Shown: positions 1 to 10,662 of the stretch, piece after piece
How the letters are laid out: each line of letters begins with the position of its first letter
How positions within the stretch are numbered: the stretch's first letter is position 1
Source: Agapanthus africanus
Lineage: Eukaryota; Streptophyta; Magnoliopsida; Asparagales; Amaryllidaceae
Reading direction: 5' to 3'
Assembly (NCBI GenBank): GCA_030015575.1
Contig: JASDDO010000024.1
Coordinates: 220,802,996 to 220,866,995, forward strand
DNA: 64,000 nucleotides
Notes under the pieces: model-generated
Told to the model about the DNA's origin: nothing
What the model saw: the letters and a program-made list of their open reading frames with translations, nothing else
Database searches by the model: none
Made by a program: the position numbers and the translations under genes

Positions 1-820
1 TTCAGTTGTCTTTTCTTTTTACCTTCTCTCAAGTTGCGAGTACTCCTTGGTTTAGGAGATAGTACACCTATTACGCAAATTGGATAGTCTTCTTCCAAAC
101 CATAGGCAGGTGCCGAACGGTAAGGAATGAAGAAAACCAATTAGCCTAAACGGTGTACAGAAGGTATTATGCAAAGACAAAGAAAGGGATTAGTAAGAGG
201 GCAAAGTAAATTGCGACTGATATTCACGACCAAACCAAGTATTTCATTACCACTCCCACTTCACCTTTGTATTTCTCCAGGACACTCCGTATCACTACGA
301 AGATCCACAGATATTTGGATACTCCATCGTATGGTTATATACGAACTCGAAAGGAACTTGTTCCAGTTCGGGGATGGATTCTGGTTCAGGAGAAATAGGA
401 ATAAGATTTATTCGGTTGTCTTTTATCCTCACCTTCTCTCGCATTGCGAGTGTTCCTAGGATTGGGACAGTACACCCATTATGCTTATTGGATAGTCTTC
501 TTCCAAACCATAGGCTGGTGCCGAACGGTAGGGAAGGAAGAAAACCATTTGGCCTAAAGGGGTGTGCAGAAGGTAATGACTAACGACATATAAAGGGATT
601 TGGAGAGGTGGCAAAGAATTATACGGTTACAGTCGTGAATCTGGAAGAGGCATTACTAGGAATACCGGGATACCCCATCGAAACATTTTAATGTTTCAGT
701 TTCACCGTGTACTGTTAAAGGAAAACTGATTTCCCAATTAGTCCTTACTCCAGGGTATGTATTTACCAGGTATGATTCTCACATCTGTATGGTTTTACAG
801 ATGGTGAGTAGGAGTAACTT
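1..820. repeat. Imperfect ~410-bp direct duplication in element C
   Basis: Positions 1-200 reappear from 411 onward with the same order of words (for example TGGATAGTCTTCTTCCAAAC at 81 and at 489, and the GTGCCGAACGGTA segment after it). The offset is 408-410 bp. The first half of each copy matches best; the second copy appears shortened towards its end. No coding sense is visible. Confidence 0.7.
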
Positions 821-3163
821 AGTGGGAATTAGGTGATTATCCTCATTATATCGGGATTCGTTGTAATCGGTGATATTTGAGGAAGTCACCTGGGTTGTTT
901 GCCGGACGGCGATTATTTGGTTTTGAATATCCGTTATAATGCACCAATTTCAAATTGATATATCTGTACGTCTATTTTTATAGAGTGAGATGTATCTTTT
1001 TTAAATTATGTCGATGACATTTACCTATATCAGTGGATGGTTAGGTAAGGAGTATTAAACAGCGGTGTAATTCTTCTTAACCATAAGTGCAGTTTTCAAC
1101 CTACAACACACAGGGAGTGAGTTTTTAGACTCAAGGGACTTGTACAAAGTATTGTATGTTGTCCAACGTCCATTAGGACAGAGGGGATGGTCCTCGTACT
1201 ATATTCAGTTTACTTATGACTTCTCTAGTTTTTAGACAGGTGTTTCGTGGAAACACAGGGTCCGAATTTTGAGAAGTTATAGGTATATGAATAAAGTAGA
1301 GAACCGGGTGTTGCAAGTATCGGGATTCTTCAAGGTAATAGAAGATGTAAATACTTGTCTATGGTATTCAGTTGATAGTAATGATTAAGAGAACTTGCTT
1401 CTCTTTCAGGTTACTCATAATTGGAAGCATTCCTAAGTTGAGTAACGCAGATCGGCCTCCTTCCATTTACTTGACATGCACTGGAGACAGCTGCATGATT
1501 TAAATCTGGTTCAATTAAATCAGTGCCTCTGTTCCTATATTAGATATAGAACAGTTCGTATCTTAACGATGTTAAGGTACGGGGAGTTGTCCGGCTTATG
1601 CTTAAAACCAGACTCTGGATAAATCAAGGCACGTTTTTTGTAATGGCTGTTTGTGGGTTGACCCAGGCTATGACGAGGGTTGACTTTCTACCATCTGGAA
1701 GATCAATAGTGATATTGTTCTAGACTCGCCACAGTTTTAATAAAAAATGGAATTTTTTTTCAGAAAACAGAAGTGGGAGTATGGTAGAACTGGAAGTGAT
1801 TCCAGAACCACAAACGATTACTGAAGATTTTGATAGGAACCTAAAGATTCAATTTGGTTTGACATTCCATTGGCCACTCTGCAGATACGGTGGGTAACTT
1901 CAGGCACCCGAGAGGTACTCCCGTAGCCTCAAGGACGGTGACAGGGAAGTTCTCGTTTACCCAGACTTACCATTGCTGTTGTTCCAGGCTGCAAGAACCG
2001 ATAGGAGGATGAGTATAGCGTCGTTCTAAACTAGCTTTAGAAGTGTACGTGTATATGACTCTGCCAGAGGGTTTTCGTAGTCAGTGGAAGCATTGGTGGA
2101 CAAGTGGCTTATGTCTATTTATAGACTAAAGCAGATATAGCGGAGATAGATCATCTATTTCTGACGTGACAGTCATAGATTTGACTTCATCAGAATAGGG
2201 GATGGATCTGTTAAGAAGGTAGTAGGGTGTGATGTCATGGTATTTGGATGACATACACAGAGTAGGAAGTAATATTCCTATACTACGATCGGTTATACTT
2301 TGGTCGTCACACAGTGGTTTCTCCACATGGGACTTGAACATTATATCAGACATTCTGGTTACTAGATCTATGGTTTTAGATCTCGATTTGGGTAGTTTCC
2401 CAATTAAGGGTACATAGACAGCATTCTAAGAGTATTTAGAATGGACGGCTCCTGGCACGGTAGTGTACCTGCAGGTGATGGAGTCACCCCTCTCTAAAGG
2501 TGTCTTACAGACTAAAGGGGAGAGGGGTGTGCATGATTGGCAGATCACTTGCTTAGGCAATTGAGTCAATCATGAGATGTCAAGTTCCACACCAGATGTT
2601 GTTCTTGCAGTAGATGCAATAAGTTGACATTGATCCAATCCTGGAGAAACAGTCGGAAGCAGTTTTAGAATATAAGTGGATGTTCTAGGGATATGATAAC
2701 GACAGCCTCATTCGGGAGACGGTTATCATTCCAGGCTTCCAAGGTGACCTGGACGACAAGGAGGTTGTCAGAGTTATAGTTTTCCTTCTGACGAGGGGCA
2801 GTATTTTGGACAGGTGGTCCAAGGCAATACTGAGGGAGGCATGGCGCGGGATACTGATTAAGTTCAGTTGACGATACAGTCTAAGAAGTTTGGATTTGGA
2901 GTTCATTTATGAGCTAGGTCCCATCAGACATCCAGACACATTCTAAGACAGGTATTGCTCATTTCGGGAGATGGGTTTTTCCGCAAACATGAGATATAGA
3001 GAGACATAGAAAGAAACATCACAGCGGATCCACTCACTGAGGCTATTCCTCGAACGCAATAGTTTCGCAAACGAGCTTTGTGAGACTGACAAGTAGAGGA
3101 GTTGGGTGTTCGGTATCACACGGGCTGTGAGTATGCGACATCGCAATAATTAGCCTTGAGTGC

Positions 3164-3174
3164 AAGTGGGAGAT
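3164..3174 (+). other. Polypurine tract of Copia C
   Basis: AAGTGGGAGAT lies immediately before the 3' LTR. The same tract occurs at the same place in Copia B (57119) and, on the other strand, in Copia A (45522-45532). In this family the tract primes plus-strand DNA synthesis. Confidence 0.8.
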
Positions 3175-5313
3175 TGTTGGAGATAGTGCCCTCAGAGTCA
3201 ATTATTGGATCACAGGCACGTGATTGCAATGATTGAGGGAGGACCTATCCCGGTAGGACAGTCATACTCGAGATGATAGTATGCTATCTGGTTTATCTTT
3301 ATCATCGTGTACTGGTTTAGGTGACCTGACAGGTCACTATTGCACGTTGATAGAGCCCCTAGGATTCTTGCTTGACTGCCAGCAGTATGAGGGCGATCAT
3401 ATACGTGAGAGCTGGTAGTTTATAAGCACATCCTTAAAAGGTCCCTAGTCGTCGGAGTTTCGAGACAGGGCATCGATACTCCAGAGTAGACTAGTGTATA
3501 CAGTCGAGACCCCGACGAGGGGCGGTGGTCGGTCTCACAAGCCACTGGTGTCAGTTGGTTCACCTAAGATGTATACAGGTGCTCATTGGGTTATGAGTAC
3601 ACCGGACAAAACTCGCCGGGAACATGCTAGTTGGTCTTATACCTGACGTCAGATAGCAGTTCCCTGGTGACATGTGTACAGGTTAGTTTATCGACCTGAG
3701 GATCGTCATTTGTCTCGTGTGAGTTCCCACTGTACTTTGATTACTACCCTACCACGCTCAAAGGAGACGTGTAAACAGGTTTTAGTTGGGTACAGTCCCG
3801 AGCCACATGGAGGCAGTGAGCGGATCTTCGGGGGTTCGTCTCTCCCGGTATTGGGGGTGAGGTCGCGCTGTGTCTAGGAGAGCCAGAACATGAAAAGTCC
3901 TTGGCCAAGACAGGAGATTTACTGGTAGGTATTCCAGTAGTATCTCAGGGTGTTCTGGGCTGATCTCTAACACGACTTGTACCGCTTTTGGGAGTCTGAC
4001 TTTTACCAACCCCCTAGGCCCGCCATGCGATGCTCATAGACGAACGGACCGGACTGTACGGATATTGTCACTGACAGGCTCAGTAGGGTGTCAGGATGAG
4101 TTCGCTCATCGACGTCCCTTTTGGTCAATACCTGGTAGCCCGTCACGTATTGGCTTATACCTCTGACGTGCTGGTGGTTAAATCCACAACCAAGGTGTTG
4201 ACAAGTCTTTAGAGTCCCCCACATTCAGTTGCTCAAGTTTTCGGGTGAAACGCTGTAGAGGCCGTATGGAGATATGGCAGGGTTCGATCAGATACGTGCG
4301 GTATTCCATGGATCAAGATCGGACGGATAATACTAGCCGGCTTTGGTTTAAGCCGGATCCTAGTATAGTACAGTGTAGATTTTGTCTCATTGAATTTGTA
4401 TTCGGTCGGAATACAGATGCGGGTGTGTATACACAGTATCGGGGTTTTCCTATAATTTATTACGGGATCAGGTTTTTGGAGTTGCCAGTTTGTTTTCCGT
4501 TTCGGCTATATTTCTTTGTATCTTTCATTGGCCGAAGATTGGTGGAGGAAGGCTTATTTGCATTTGTGCAAATTAGCTATTTGGAGGGTTGTCTTTGCAT
4601 ACTTTTGTATCATGATGGTTGCACCATCCCTTGACCATTTGGCTTCTTCTTTCATGATGGCCTGACCTTTGTTATGATGATGATGGTTGGTGGAGTGTGG
4701 CTTTGTTTATAATGATTTCTTTTCATGATCACATATGATTCTCTCTTGCATTATTGGCTCACTCCTTTGTGATACACATCCTCTCTCTCTCATTCTCTCC
4801 TCTCCCACCATACATGGCCGACCAAGTATGGGGTTGTCCAAATTTTTTGGGGTGAGGCTTTGTTCTCATGGTGCTTGCAAAATTCCATTTTTCATCACAA
4901 AACTCCAAGTATCATTCTTCCACTTAAAAGGCAACATCAACTACCCCAAAATGAGACATAGCTCACTACACTATTCTACAGCAAACCTTGGGCACGTCGA
5001 CTCGCCAACTTCGTGCCCGAGTTGCCTCGGACCAGAGGTGGGAGCCCGTAAAAGAAGCCGGCGACGTGGTGCCCTTCCGGCGACGAGGTGGAGACCGGAG
5101 ATTCCGCGGGGAGATCGGGACGACGACGAGAAGACCGGAGGACATGGATCACTCGGTATATCTCTCTACCCCCTCTCTAGATAGCTAGGACTAGCTTAAT
5201 GGCACGATCCGGGTTTTAAGTGCGCGGTGGTGCCGGTTCGAAAAGTTAAAGAAAAGCATCGCTTCCGCATTCCGGCGTCGGATTGACGGCCGGGGCCCCG
5301 CCGTGCACTTACA
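3175..5313 (+). repeat. 3' LTR of Copia C (complete, 2139 bp)
   Basis: Starts TGTTGGAGATAGTGCC directly after the polypurine tract and ends GCACTTACA, matching the start (TGTTAGTGTATATGCCC) and end (GGACTTACA) of the A and B LTRs. Its length is close to theirs (2.0-2.15 kb). A core at 3715-3880 is strikingly like the B LTR at 49455-49630, while the flanks are diverged. The next five bases, AGCAT (5314-5318), would be the target duplication, but the left copy is outside the window. Downstream sequence is in-frame Gypsy D coding, so C interrupted D's pol at this point. Confidence 0.85.
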
Positions 5314-6989
5314 AGCATCACTTGCTTGAGCCGCTTTGATCTGATTGATAATGGTTGATTGAACTTGTAAATTCATCAAACTTGAAGTGTTACCTGGCAT
5401 GACTACTTCAATCTCCCTCTGATGCAAGTCTTGCTGAAACTTCCGCTGAGCGGTGAGATTCATTGCTAATGGTTGGCGACTAAGAGCATCAGGTACTACA
5501 TTCACCTTCCCTGGGTGATATTGCAAGTTGATGTCAAAGGCTGCCATGAGTTCTAACCATCTTCTCTGCCGCATATTCAACTCCTTCTGAGTAAACGCGT
5601 ACTTCATACTCTTATGATCTGTGTAGATGTTCACTCGTTCACCAAGTAGATAATGGCGCCAAATCTTGAGAGCAAAGAGGACGGCTGCCAACTCCAGATC
5701 ATGCGTCGGATAATTGCGCTCATGAATCTTCAGTTGTCTTGAAGCATAAGCCACAACTTTACTGTTCTGATGTAGAACACATCCTAATCCCTTACCTAAT
5801 GCATCGTAATGCACTTCGAATCCTCCAGATTGATCCGGTATGACGAGAATAGGTGCTGATGTCAATCTTGACTTGAGTTCTACGAAAGCTTGTTCGCATG
5901 CTTCTGACCACACAAAATCTTCATCTTTACGTGTGAGCTTGGTCAGGAGTGTTGCTATCTTCGAAAAGCCTTCAATGAACCTTCTGTAATATCCAGCTAA
6001 ACCCAAAAAACTCCGAATGTCCTTCACTGACTTTGGTGTAGGCCATTCACTAACTGCTGAAACTTTCACTGGATCTACAGAGATTCCATCACCTGATATG
6101 ATATGTCCAAGAAAACCAACTTGCTTTAGCCAAAACTCGCACTTGCTGTACTTGGCATAGAGCTGGTGTTGTCGAAGAGTTTCCAGGACAATTCGTAGGT
6201 GTTCGGCATGTTCTTTCCGACTCTTAGAATACACCAGGATGTCGTCGATGAAGATGACAACAAACCTGTCTAAGTACTCCTGGAAAACTTGATTCATTAG
6301 GTTCATGAATATTGCCAGTGCGTTGGTCACTCCAAATGGCATCACTAGAAATTCGTAATGTCCATAGCAAGTTCTGAAAGTTGTTTTATGAATATCAGCT
6401 TTCTTGACCTTCACCTGATGAAAACCTGAACGAAGATCCAATTTAGAGAAAACACAATCCACTTAGCTGATGGAATAAATCATCGATGCGCGGGAGTGGA
6501 TACTTGTTCTTTATAGTGACTTCGTTCAAGGCTCTGTAATCGATGCACATTCTGTATGAACCTTCCTTCTTCTTCATAAGTAGTACAGGTGATCCCCAAC
6601 TTGAAGTGCTAGGACGAATCCATCATTTCGCCAGTAATTCATCCAACTGTGTTCGGACTTCCTTCAAACCTTCCGGACTTAAACGATAAGGTGCTTTGAT
6701 CACCGGTTGTGCTCCTGGTGCTAAATCAATACTGAATTCAAGAGCTCGATCGGGAGGCAAACCTGATATATCGTCAGGAAATACATCGTCGAACTCTCGA
6801 ACCACATCTGGTCTTGATTCTTCCTCCGCTTGAGCTGCTGCAACTACTGCTTCTCTTGGCCTCACTTTGTAGGTACTTGGCTCCAGGGTACGGTCTCCAC
6901 TTTTGAAATAGAAGACCGGGTGACTAGAATCTCGAATACTACCCTCCTTTGACGACAGTCGATGGTAGCATAAAAAGTTCCAAGCCAGT
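5314..6989 (-). pseudogene. Gypsy D pol: protease end, RT and RNase H
   Basis: Reverse transcriptase and RNase H of D. Reading leftwards: the last residues of the protease domain at 6989-6900, the RT N-terminus at 6865-6623, the RT palm with active site F-I-D-D at about 6250, and RNase H with its D at about 5830, the T-D-H-K motif near 5610 and the conserved PDALSR motif near 5490. The frame is broken at about 6870 (frameshift), by TGA at 6623-6625 where the family normally has a small residue before WIRPS, and by a one-base shift near 6465. Coding stops at 5314, where the Copia C LTR begins, so residues read beyond that point are LTR and not protein. Function is lost. Confidence 0.85.
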
Positions 6990-7080
6990 TGTTTCCCCCA
7001 ATCAAAGCAAGGCTCTGTTTGAATTTCAAAAATTCAAATTTTGAAGCAACGCTTTAAATTCCGTGCGCTGCGCGCAACGC

Positions 7081-8075
7081 GCCACGTGTCAAAAGCTAAT
7101 ACGTCAGCGCAGCGCCCAAGACAGCGTGCCCAATCAGAGCAAGGCTCTATTTAAAACAAAAATTAAAGGAAGCAACGCTTCAGCTGCGCTGCGCGATACG
7201 TGTCAGCACAGTTGCGCAAGCGCTGCGATGCGCGACACGTGTCAGCGCAAACACAGTTACGCTGCGCTGTGCGCTGCGCGATACGTGTCAGCGCAGTTGC
7301 GCAAGCGAAGTGGCGCTGCGCTGTGCGCTGCGCGACACGTGTCAGCGCAGTTGCGCTGCGCTCTGCGCTGCGTGACACGTGTCACGCGCTGGGGCGTTTG
7401 CGCCAAACAGAATTAAAATTCTAGTAAGATCTTTCTGTTCTTGTTAAAATAAGAAGATTGCCTTCTGTAAAACAGAAGCCCTTGGATCAAAGATCTAACG
7501 GTGGGGAAAATTCCCCAAATCACTCAGAGAATGATCTCTTTAACAAAATTAACAAATCTATGGGCACTATATAAAGATCCCTAGACCCCAATTCAAATGA
7601 TCAACATTGTGAGAGATCAAGAACTTCAAAACAGAGAGAACTCTGAAGAAAATTCAACAAAAAGGTAAAAACCTTTATAAAATAGAAGAATTTCTTTTAA
7701 TAGATCATTGATCTAAGAACGAGATCAATGATCTTCAATAAAAAAAAACAAATAATAATAGTGCCTTACACTTTTTATGAACCACTGGTTCTCTGAAAAC
7801 AAGAAAAAACAAGAAAAACATGTTTTCTATGATCTAAATTGGATCAAGAAATTAAACAGTGCCCCGCACTTGTAAAATTTGCACTGTTGCGCTCTTGGAT
7901 TGGCGCAAGCCACCAGAGAGCGCCACGTGTCAGCACCTGAACCATTTGCGCTATGCGCTTTTAAGATAGAGCCTTGCTCTCTGAAATTGGCGCAACTCAC
8001 CAGAGCGCGCCACGTGTCAGCAGCGCAAGCGCAGCGTACTGGTGCAGCGCACTGCGCTTGCGTGACACGTGTCAT
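7081..8075. promoter_or_regulatory. Array of ACGTGTC (G-box/ABRE-like) motifs in the E 5' LTR
   Basis: At least nine copies of ACGTGTC, most inside the near-palindrome ACACGTGTCA, are spread from 7082 to 8075. They flank the TATA box on both sides and alternate with GCGCTGCGC words. The 3' LTR keeps a shorter version (39510-39735 and 40285-40430). ACGTGTC is the core bound by plant bZIP factors in abscisic-acid response; a regulatory role here is inferred. Confidence 0.55.
7568..7575 (+). promoter_or_regulatory. TATA box of E 5' LTR
   Basis: TATATAAA inside GGGCACTATATAAAGA, about 578 bp into the LTR and repeated at the same place in the 3' LTR (39937-39944). Transcription would start roughly 30 bp downstream, leaving a long U5 of about 1.8 kb. 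Confidence 0.7.
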
Positions 8076-8199
8076 CACCACAAGCGCTTGCGCTCAGTGA
8101 TTGGCGCAAAGTGCCTGACAAATGCACTGCATTATTTACTGAAGGGCCAGGCCCAAATCAAAAAGGCCTAGTAGGCCAAAATAAATTGCAATGCAATAA

Positions 8200-8345
8200 A
8201 AGGGCAGAGCCCAAACAAAATTGATGCTCTGCATCATTTATAAAAAAGCAAAGCCCAAACAAAATAAAACGCAATAAAAAGGGCAGAGCCCAAACAAAAT
8301 TGATGCTCTGCATCATTTATAAAAGGGCAGAGCCCAAACAAAATA
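8200..8345. repeat. Short tandem units in E LTR (GCAGAGCCCAAAC)
   Basis: Two full and further partial copies of a unit of about 70-75 bp containing GGGCAGAGCCCAAACAAAAT, then TTGATGCTCTGCATCATTTA. GGGC and GCCC words in each unit can pair with one another. The same array occurs in the 3' LTR at about 40555-40700. Confidence 0.65.
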
Positions 8346-8609
8346 AGAAATGCAGTGCATTATTTAAAAAGGGACAAAGCCCTAGCACAGGCCTAATAGG
8401 CCAAAGACAAATAAAAGCGTTGAACATTTTTCAACTGGACTTAGCCCAATCATGGCCGTAAGTCCTCAAATTAAATTGACTAAGCAAGACTGCTCTCTTA
8501 AATCAATTTACATCCGGTTCGAGGGTACATCTCTGAACTCCTCTGACTCCTATCGTTGTAATCCTTCAACGACGTCAGAGAGGTGACGGGTCCCGACAAC
8601 CACACATCA

Positions 8610-8875
8610 ACACGGACTGTGGGGTCCTTAAACTCATGGACTTATGCGTCCTTAAACCAAAAAACGGACTGTGGGGTCCTTAATCCCGCGGACTTATGCG
8701 TCCTTAAACTAAGACACGGACTGTGGGGTCTTTAAACCCATAGACTTATGCGTCCTTAAACTACCTATGGACCACCATGTCCCTAAACTGGAATACGGAC
8801 CACCATGTCCCTAAACTGGAATATAGACCGAAATGTCTTTAAACTACTTATGGACCGCTATGTCCCTGAACTGGA
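8610..8875. repeat. Ladder of GTCC-TTAAAC units in E LTR
   Basis: About ten related units of 25-30 bp, each with GGACY, then a variable word, then RTCYYTAAAC. Nearly identical units recur far away at 30740-30826 in E's internal 3' region, so the LTR and the internal tail share a repeat source. Confidence 0.65.
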
Positions 8876-9434
8876 ACAATAGAGCCCCCCAAATGCTCTT
8901 TTGTCGGATCCAAACGATCCCGTTAAGTTGATCTTAGTCTCAAATCGGACTAACGTATCCTTAACGAACGTTTAAGTTGATCTTAGCCTCAATATGGCTA
9001 ACGTATCCTTAAACTAAAACACCAAACCCAAATCTAAGTAAATACGGATTTGGACTAATCCACGTCTTACGGGCGACGGCATAACTTAGTCTCCGTATAC
9101 AATCCACGGGCATCCACAAACAAAACAAATACACACGACACGAAGTGAAATTCTGGAGAAGGAGAAAGTTGTTACCGCGATGCGGTAACGTAATTAACTG
9201 CAGGGGCTTGCGCCTGCAGGGAAGAGCGTCCCCACAATCAAAAAACCCTCTAGCGAGGGGGAATCTGACGAAGTCTGCTACATCGGCCGCATCCGTCTAA
9301 ACCTCCGATACACGGTGCCATAAATCAACTTGGTATCTTCGGAGAGGTAGACGGATAAAACCAAATAGCATCTACCCCGAATCTCAGGCAAGGCGTCTTC
9401 ACGTCGTCGCCGCCATTCGGAGGGGAACAGATTA

Positions 9435-9452
9435 TGGCATGCCCGGTGGGAC
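9435..9452 (+). other. Primer-binding site of E
   Basis: TGGCATGCCCGGTGGGAC begins five bases after the LTR end at 9429. Position and the TGG start fit a primer-binding site complementary to a tRNA 3' end. I do not assign the tRNA. Confidence 0.6.
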
Positions 9453-9513
9453 CTTTTTCTCTTTCCACTCCACACTTCGTGTGTCGTCTTCGCGAACGAA
9501 TCGCGGTTTGTTA

Positions 9514-10662
9514 ATGGTTGCCTTTGGATTTCAAGTTACTAAGATTTGGTCTTTTACCTGGCGCAGAAATCAAGCATCGATGGCCTCTAACTGCTCGAAC
9601 TGCTCGAAGTGCCAATGCAACCGACGCTCCGCCTCACCTGGAGGCGTAGCATATGGGCCTCAAGCGGCCTCCGTCCTTACTATGCATGTGGAGCAAGTGA
9701 CTCAAGCTACCACTGGCCTGTTCTTCAGGACCATGCTCCCGCCAGCAAGCTTCACCATCCCTATGCCCGTACCGGAAGCTGCAAAAAAGTCGGTCTTCGA
9801 TCGACTTGCTACTCCCATGGCCCCTCTCAACGGGTCGTCCAATTCTTCAGTCTTCACCAGGCTGAGCTCGGGCACCAAAAGGCCTATCAAGAAGCCCATA
9901 ACAACTGAGGCGGCTATCCCAAAAAAGACAGCTGCTCCTGAAGTCGTCAAGGCGGTTTCTCCTCCTAGAGGATCGGTCTTCGCGAGACTAACCGCTCTCG
10001 TTCCCACTCCCGCTCAGAAATCTGCTTTTGACCGGTTGGACACAACTCCTCAACGGACGTCGGTCTTCAAGAGGCTGACACCAGTCCCTCACTTGAACAG
10101 GGGGCAAGAAGAAGCTGTCTCTGTCGCTGAACCAATACCGACAACTCGTCACGCCCGACGACGCCACTGGCGCCGGATAAGGAAGACTGGGGGCAACTCC
10201 CCCTCTGGGATAACTCCACCAGCTCCAACGATGGAAGTTAATGCTGTTGTTCCAACTGGGAACGGCTTTGAGCTACTGAACAGGGTATGCAGAAACTCGC
10301 CAACTGCGGTGCTCAAAAGATCTCCTCCACCGGTAGAGACCGCCGTGGAAGCAGAAAAGCCGGAGTAGCCTCCTCAATCGCTGTCCTCCAGGATTTACAA
10401 GACATGGCGACGAGTCCGAGAATCTGTGATTGATCCTAATTTCTCTTGCCAACACAAGAAGTCGAAAGGTCGGCAAAAAGAAAATTCCCCGATCAAGCAA
10501 CGAAAGGCGACGACCACTTGGGTGCCCAAAGCAACAGCCCCCTCAACTTCAACGGCCCATAAGAGAAGAAGGCCGGAGAAAGTCCTCACGCCGACGACGA
10601 ATATCAAAGGTGGTGAACCCAAACGCCCTAAGTCAGGGGGCATCGTAGTTCATATCGTCTAC
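9514..10662 (+). pseudogene. E extra ORF upstream of gag with S-V-F-x-R-L repeats
   Basis: An open frame preceding gag. The frame is already open at 9439, inside the primer site, so the ATG at 9514 or 9580 is more likely the start. The product is basic and proline-rich with five copies of a motif close to S-V-F-x-R-L, the x being D, T, A, D or K, spaced 20-40 residues apart in the middle of the protein. It is interrupted by TAG at 10366-10368 but the same frame continues without another stop into the gag region, so the extra ORF and gag may once have been one fusion. Extra ORFs before gag are known in the Tat/Ogre branch; their job is not established. This one is broken. Confidence 0.65.

Larger units (their letters stand above)
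1..3174 (+). pseudogene. Decayed Ty1/Copia pol region (element C)
   Basis: Internal region of an old Copia element that runs in from beyond the left edge. No long reading frame survives. By eye it can be matched to the better preserved Copia B at several points in the right order: the linker between integrase and reverse transcriptase at about 1765-1830, the RT segment before a PEGF-like motif at 2040-2075, the RT active-site region at 2228-2420 (still encoding Y-L-D-D-I), and the RNase H tail at 2905-2945. I could not align positions 1-1740 confidently and see no gene there. It ends in a purine tract and LTR like those of A and B, so C is a distant relative of them. Length, frame loss and divergence suggest it is one of the oldest insertions here. 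Confidence 0.7.
6990..9429 (+). repeat. 5' LTR of element E
   Basis: Begins TGTTTCCCCCAATC and ends GGAGGGGAACA; the 3' copy at 39419-41780 has the same ends. It is 78 bp longer than the 3' copy, mainly because of extra units in the CACGTGTC repeat field at 7190-7390. It holds a TATA box, that repeat field, short tandem units at 8200-8345 built around GCAGAGCCCAAACAAAATTG, and a ladder of TTAAAC-containing units at 8610-8875. ORFs seen across the CACGTGTC field are repeat artefacts. Confidence 0.92.

Noticed and set aside
4245..5184. ORFs of 129 and 149 codons in plus orientation
   Set aside because: Inside the C LTR, without recognisable domains or counterparts open in A or B.
7063..7424. 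Overlapping ORFs of 70-117 codons on both strands
   Set aside because: They arise from the GCGCTGCGC/CACGTGTC tandem repeat field of the E LTR and are low complexity in every frame.
9439..9513. ATG at 9439 as start of E's extra ORF
   Set aside because: It lies inside the primer-binding site, so it is unlikely to be the real start.
9702..10007. 101-codon minus ORF with membrane-like segment
   Set aside because: Shadow of the plus-strand extra ORF of E; no independent support.
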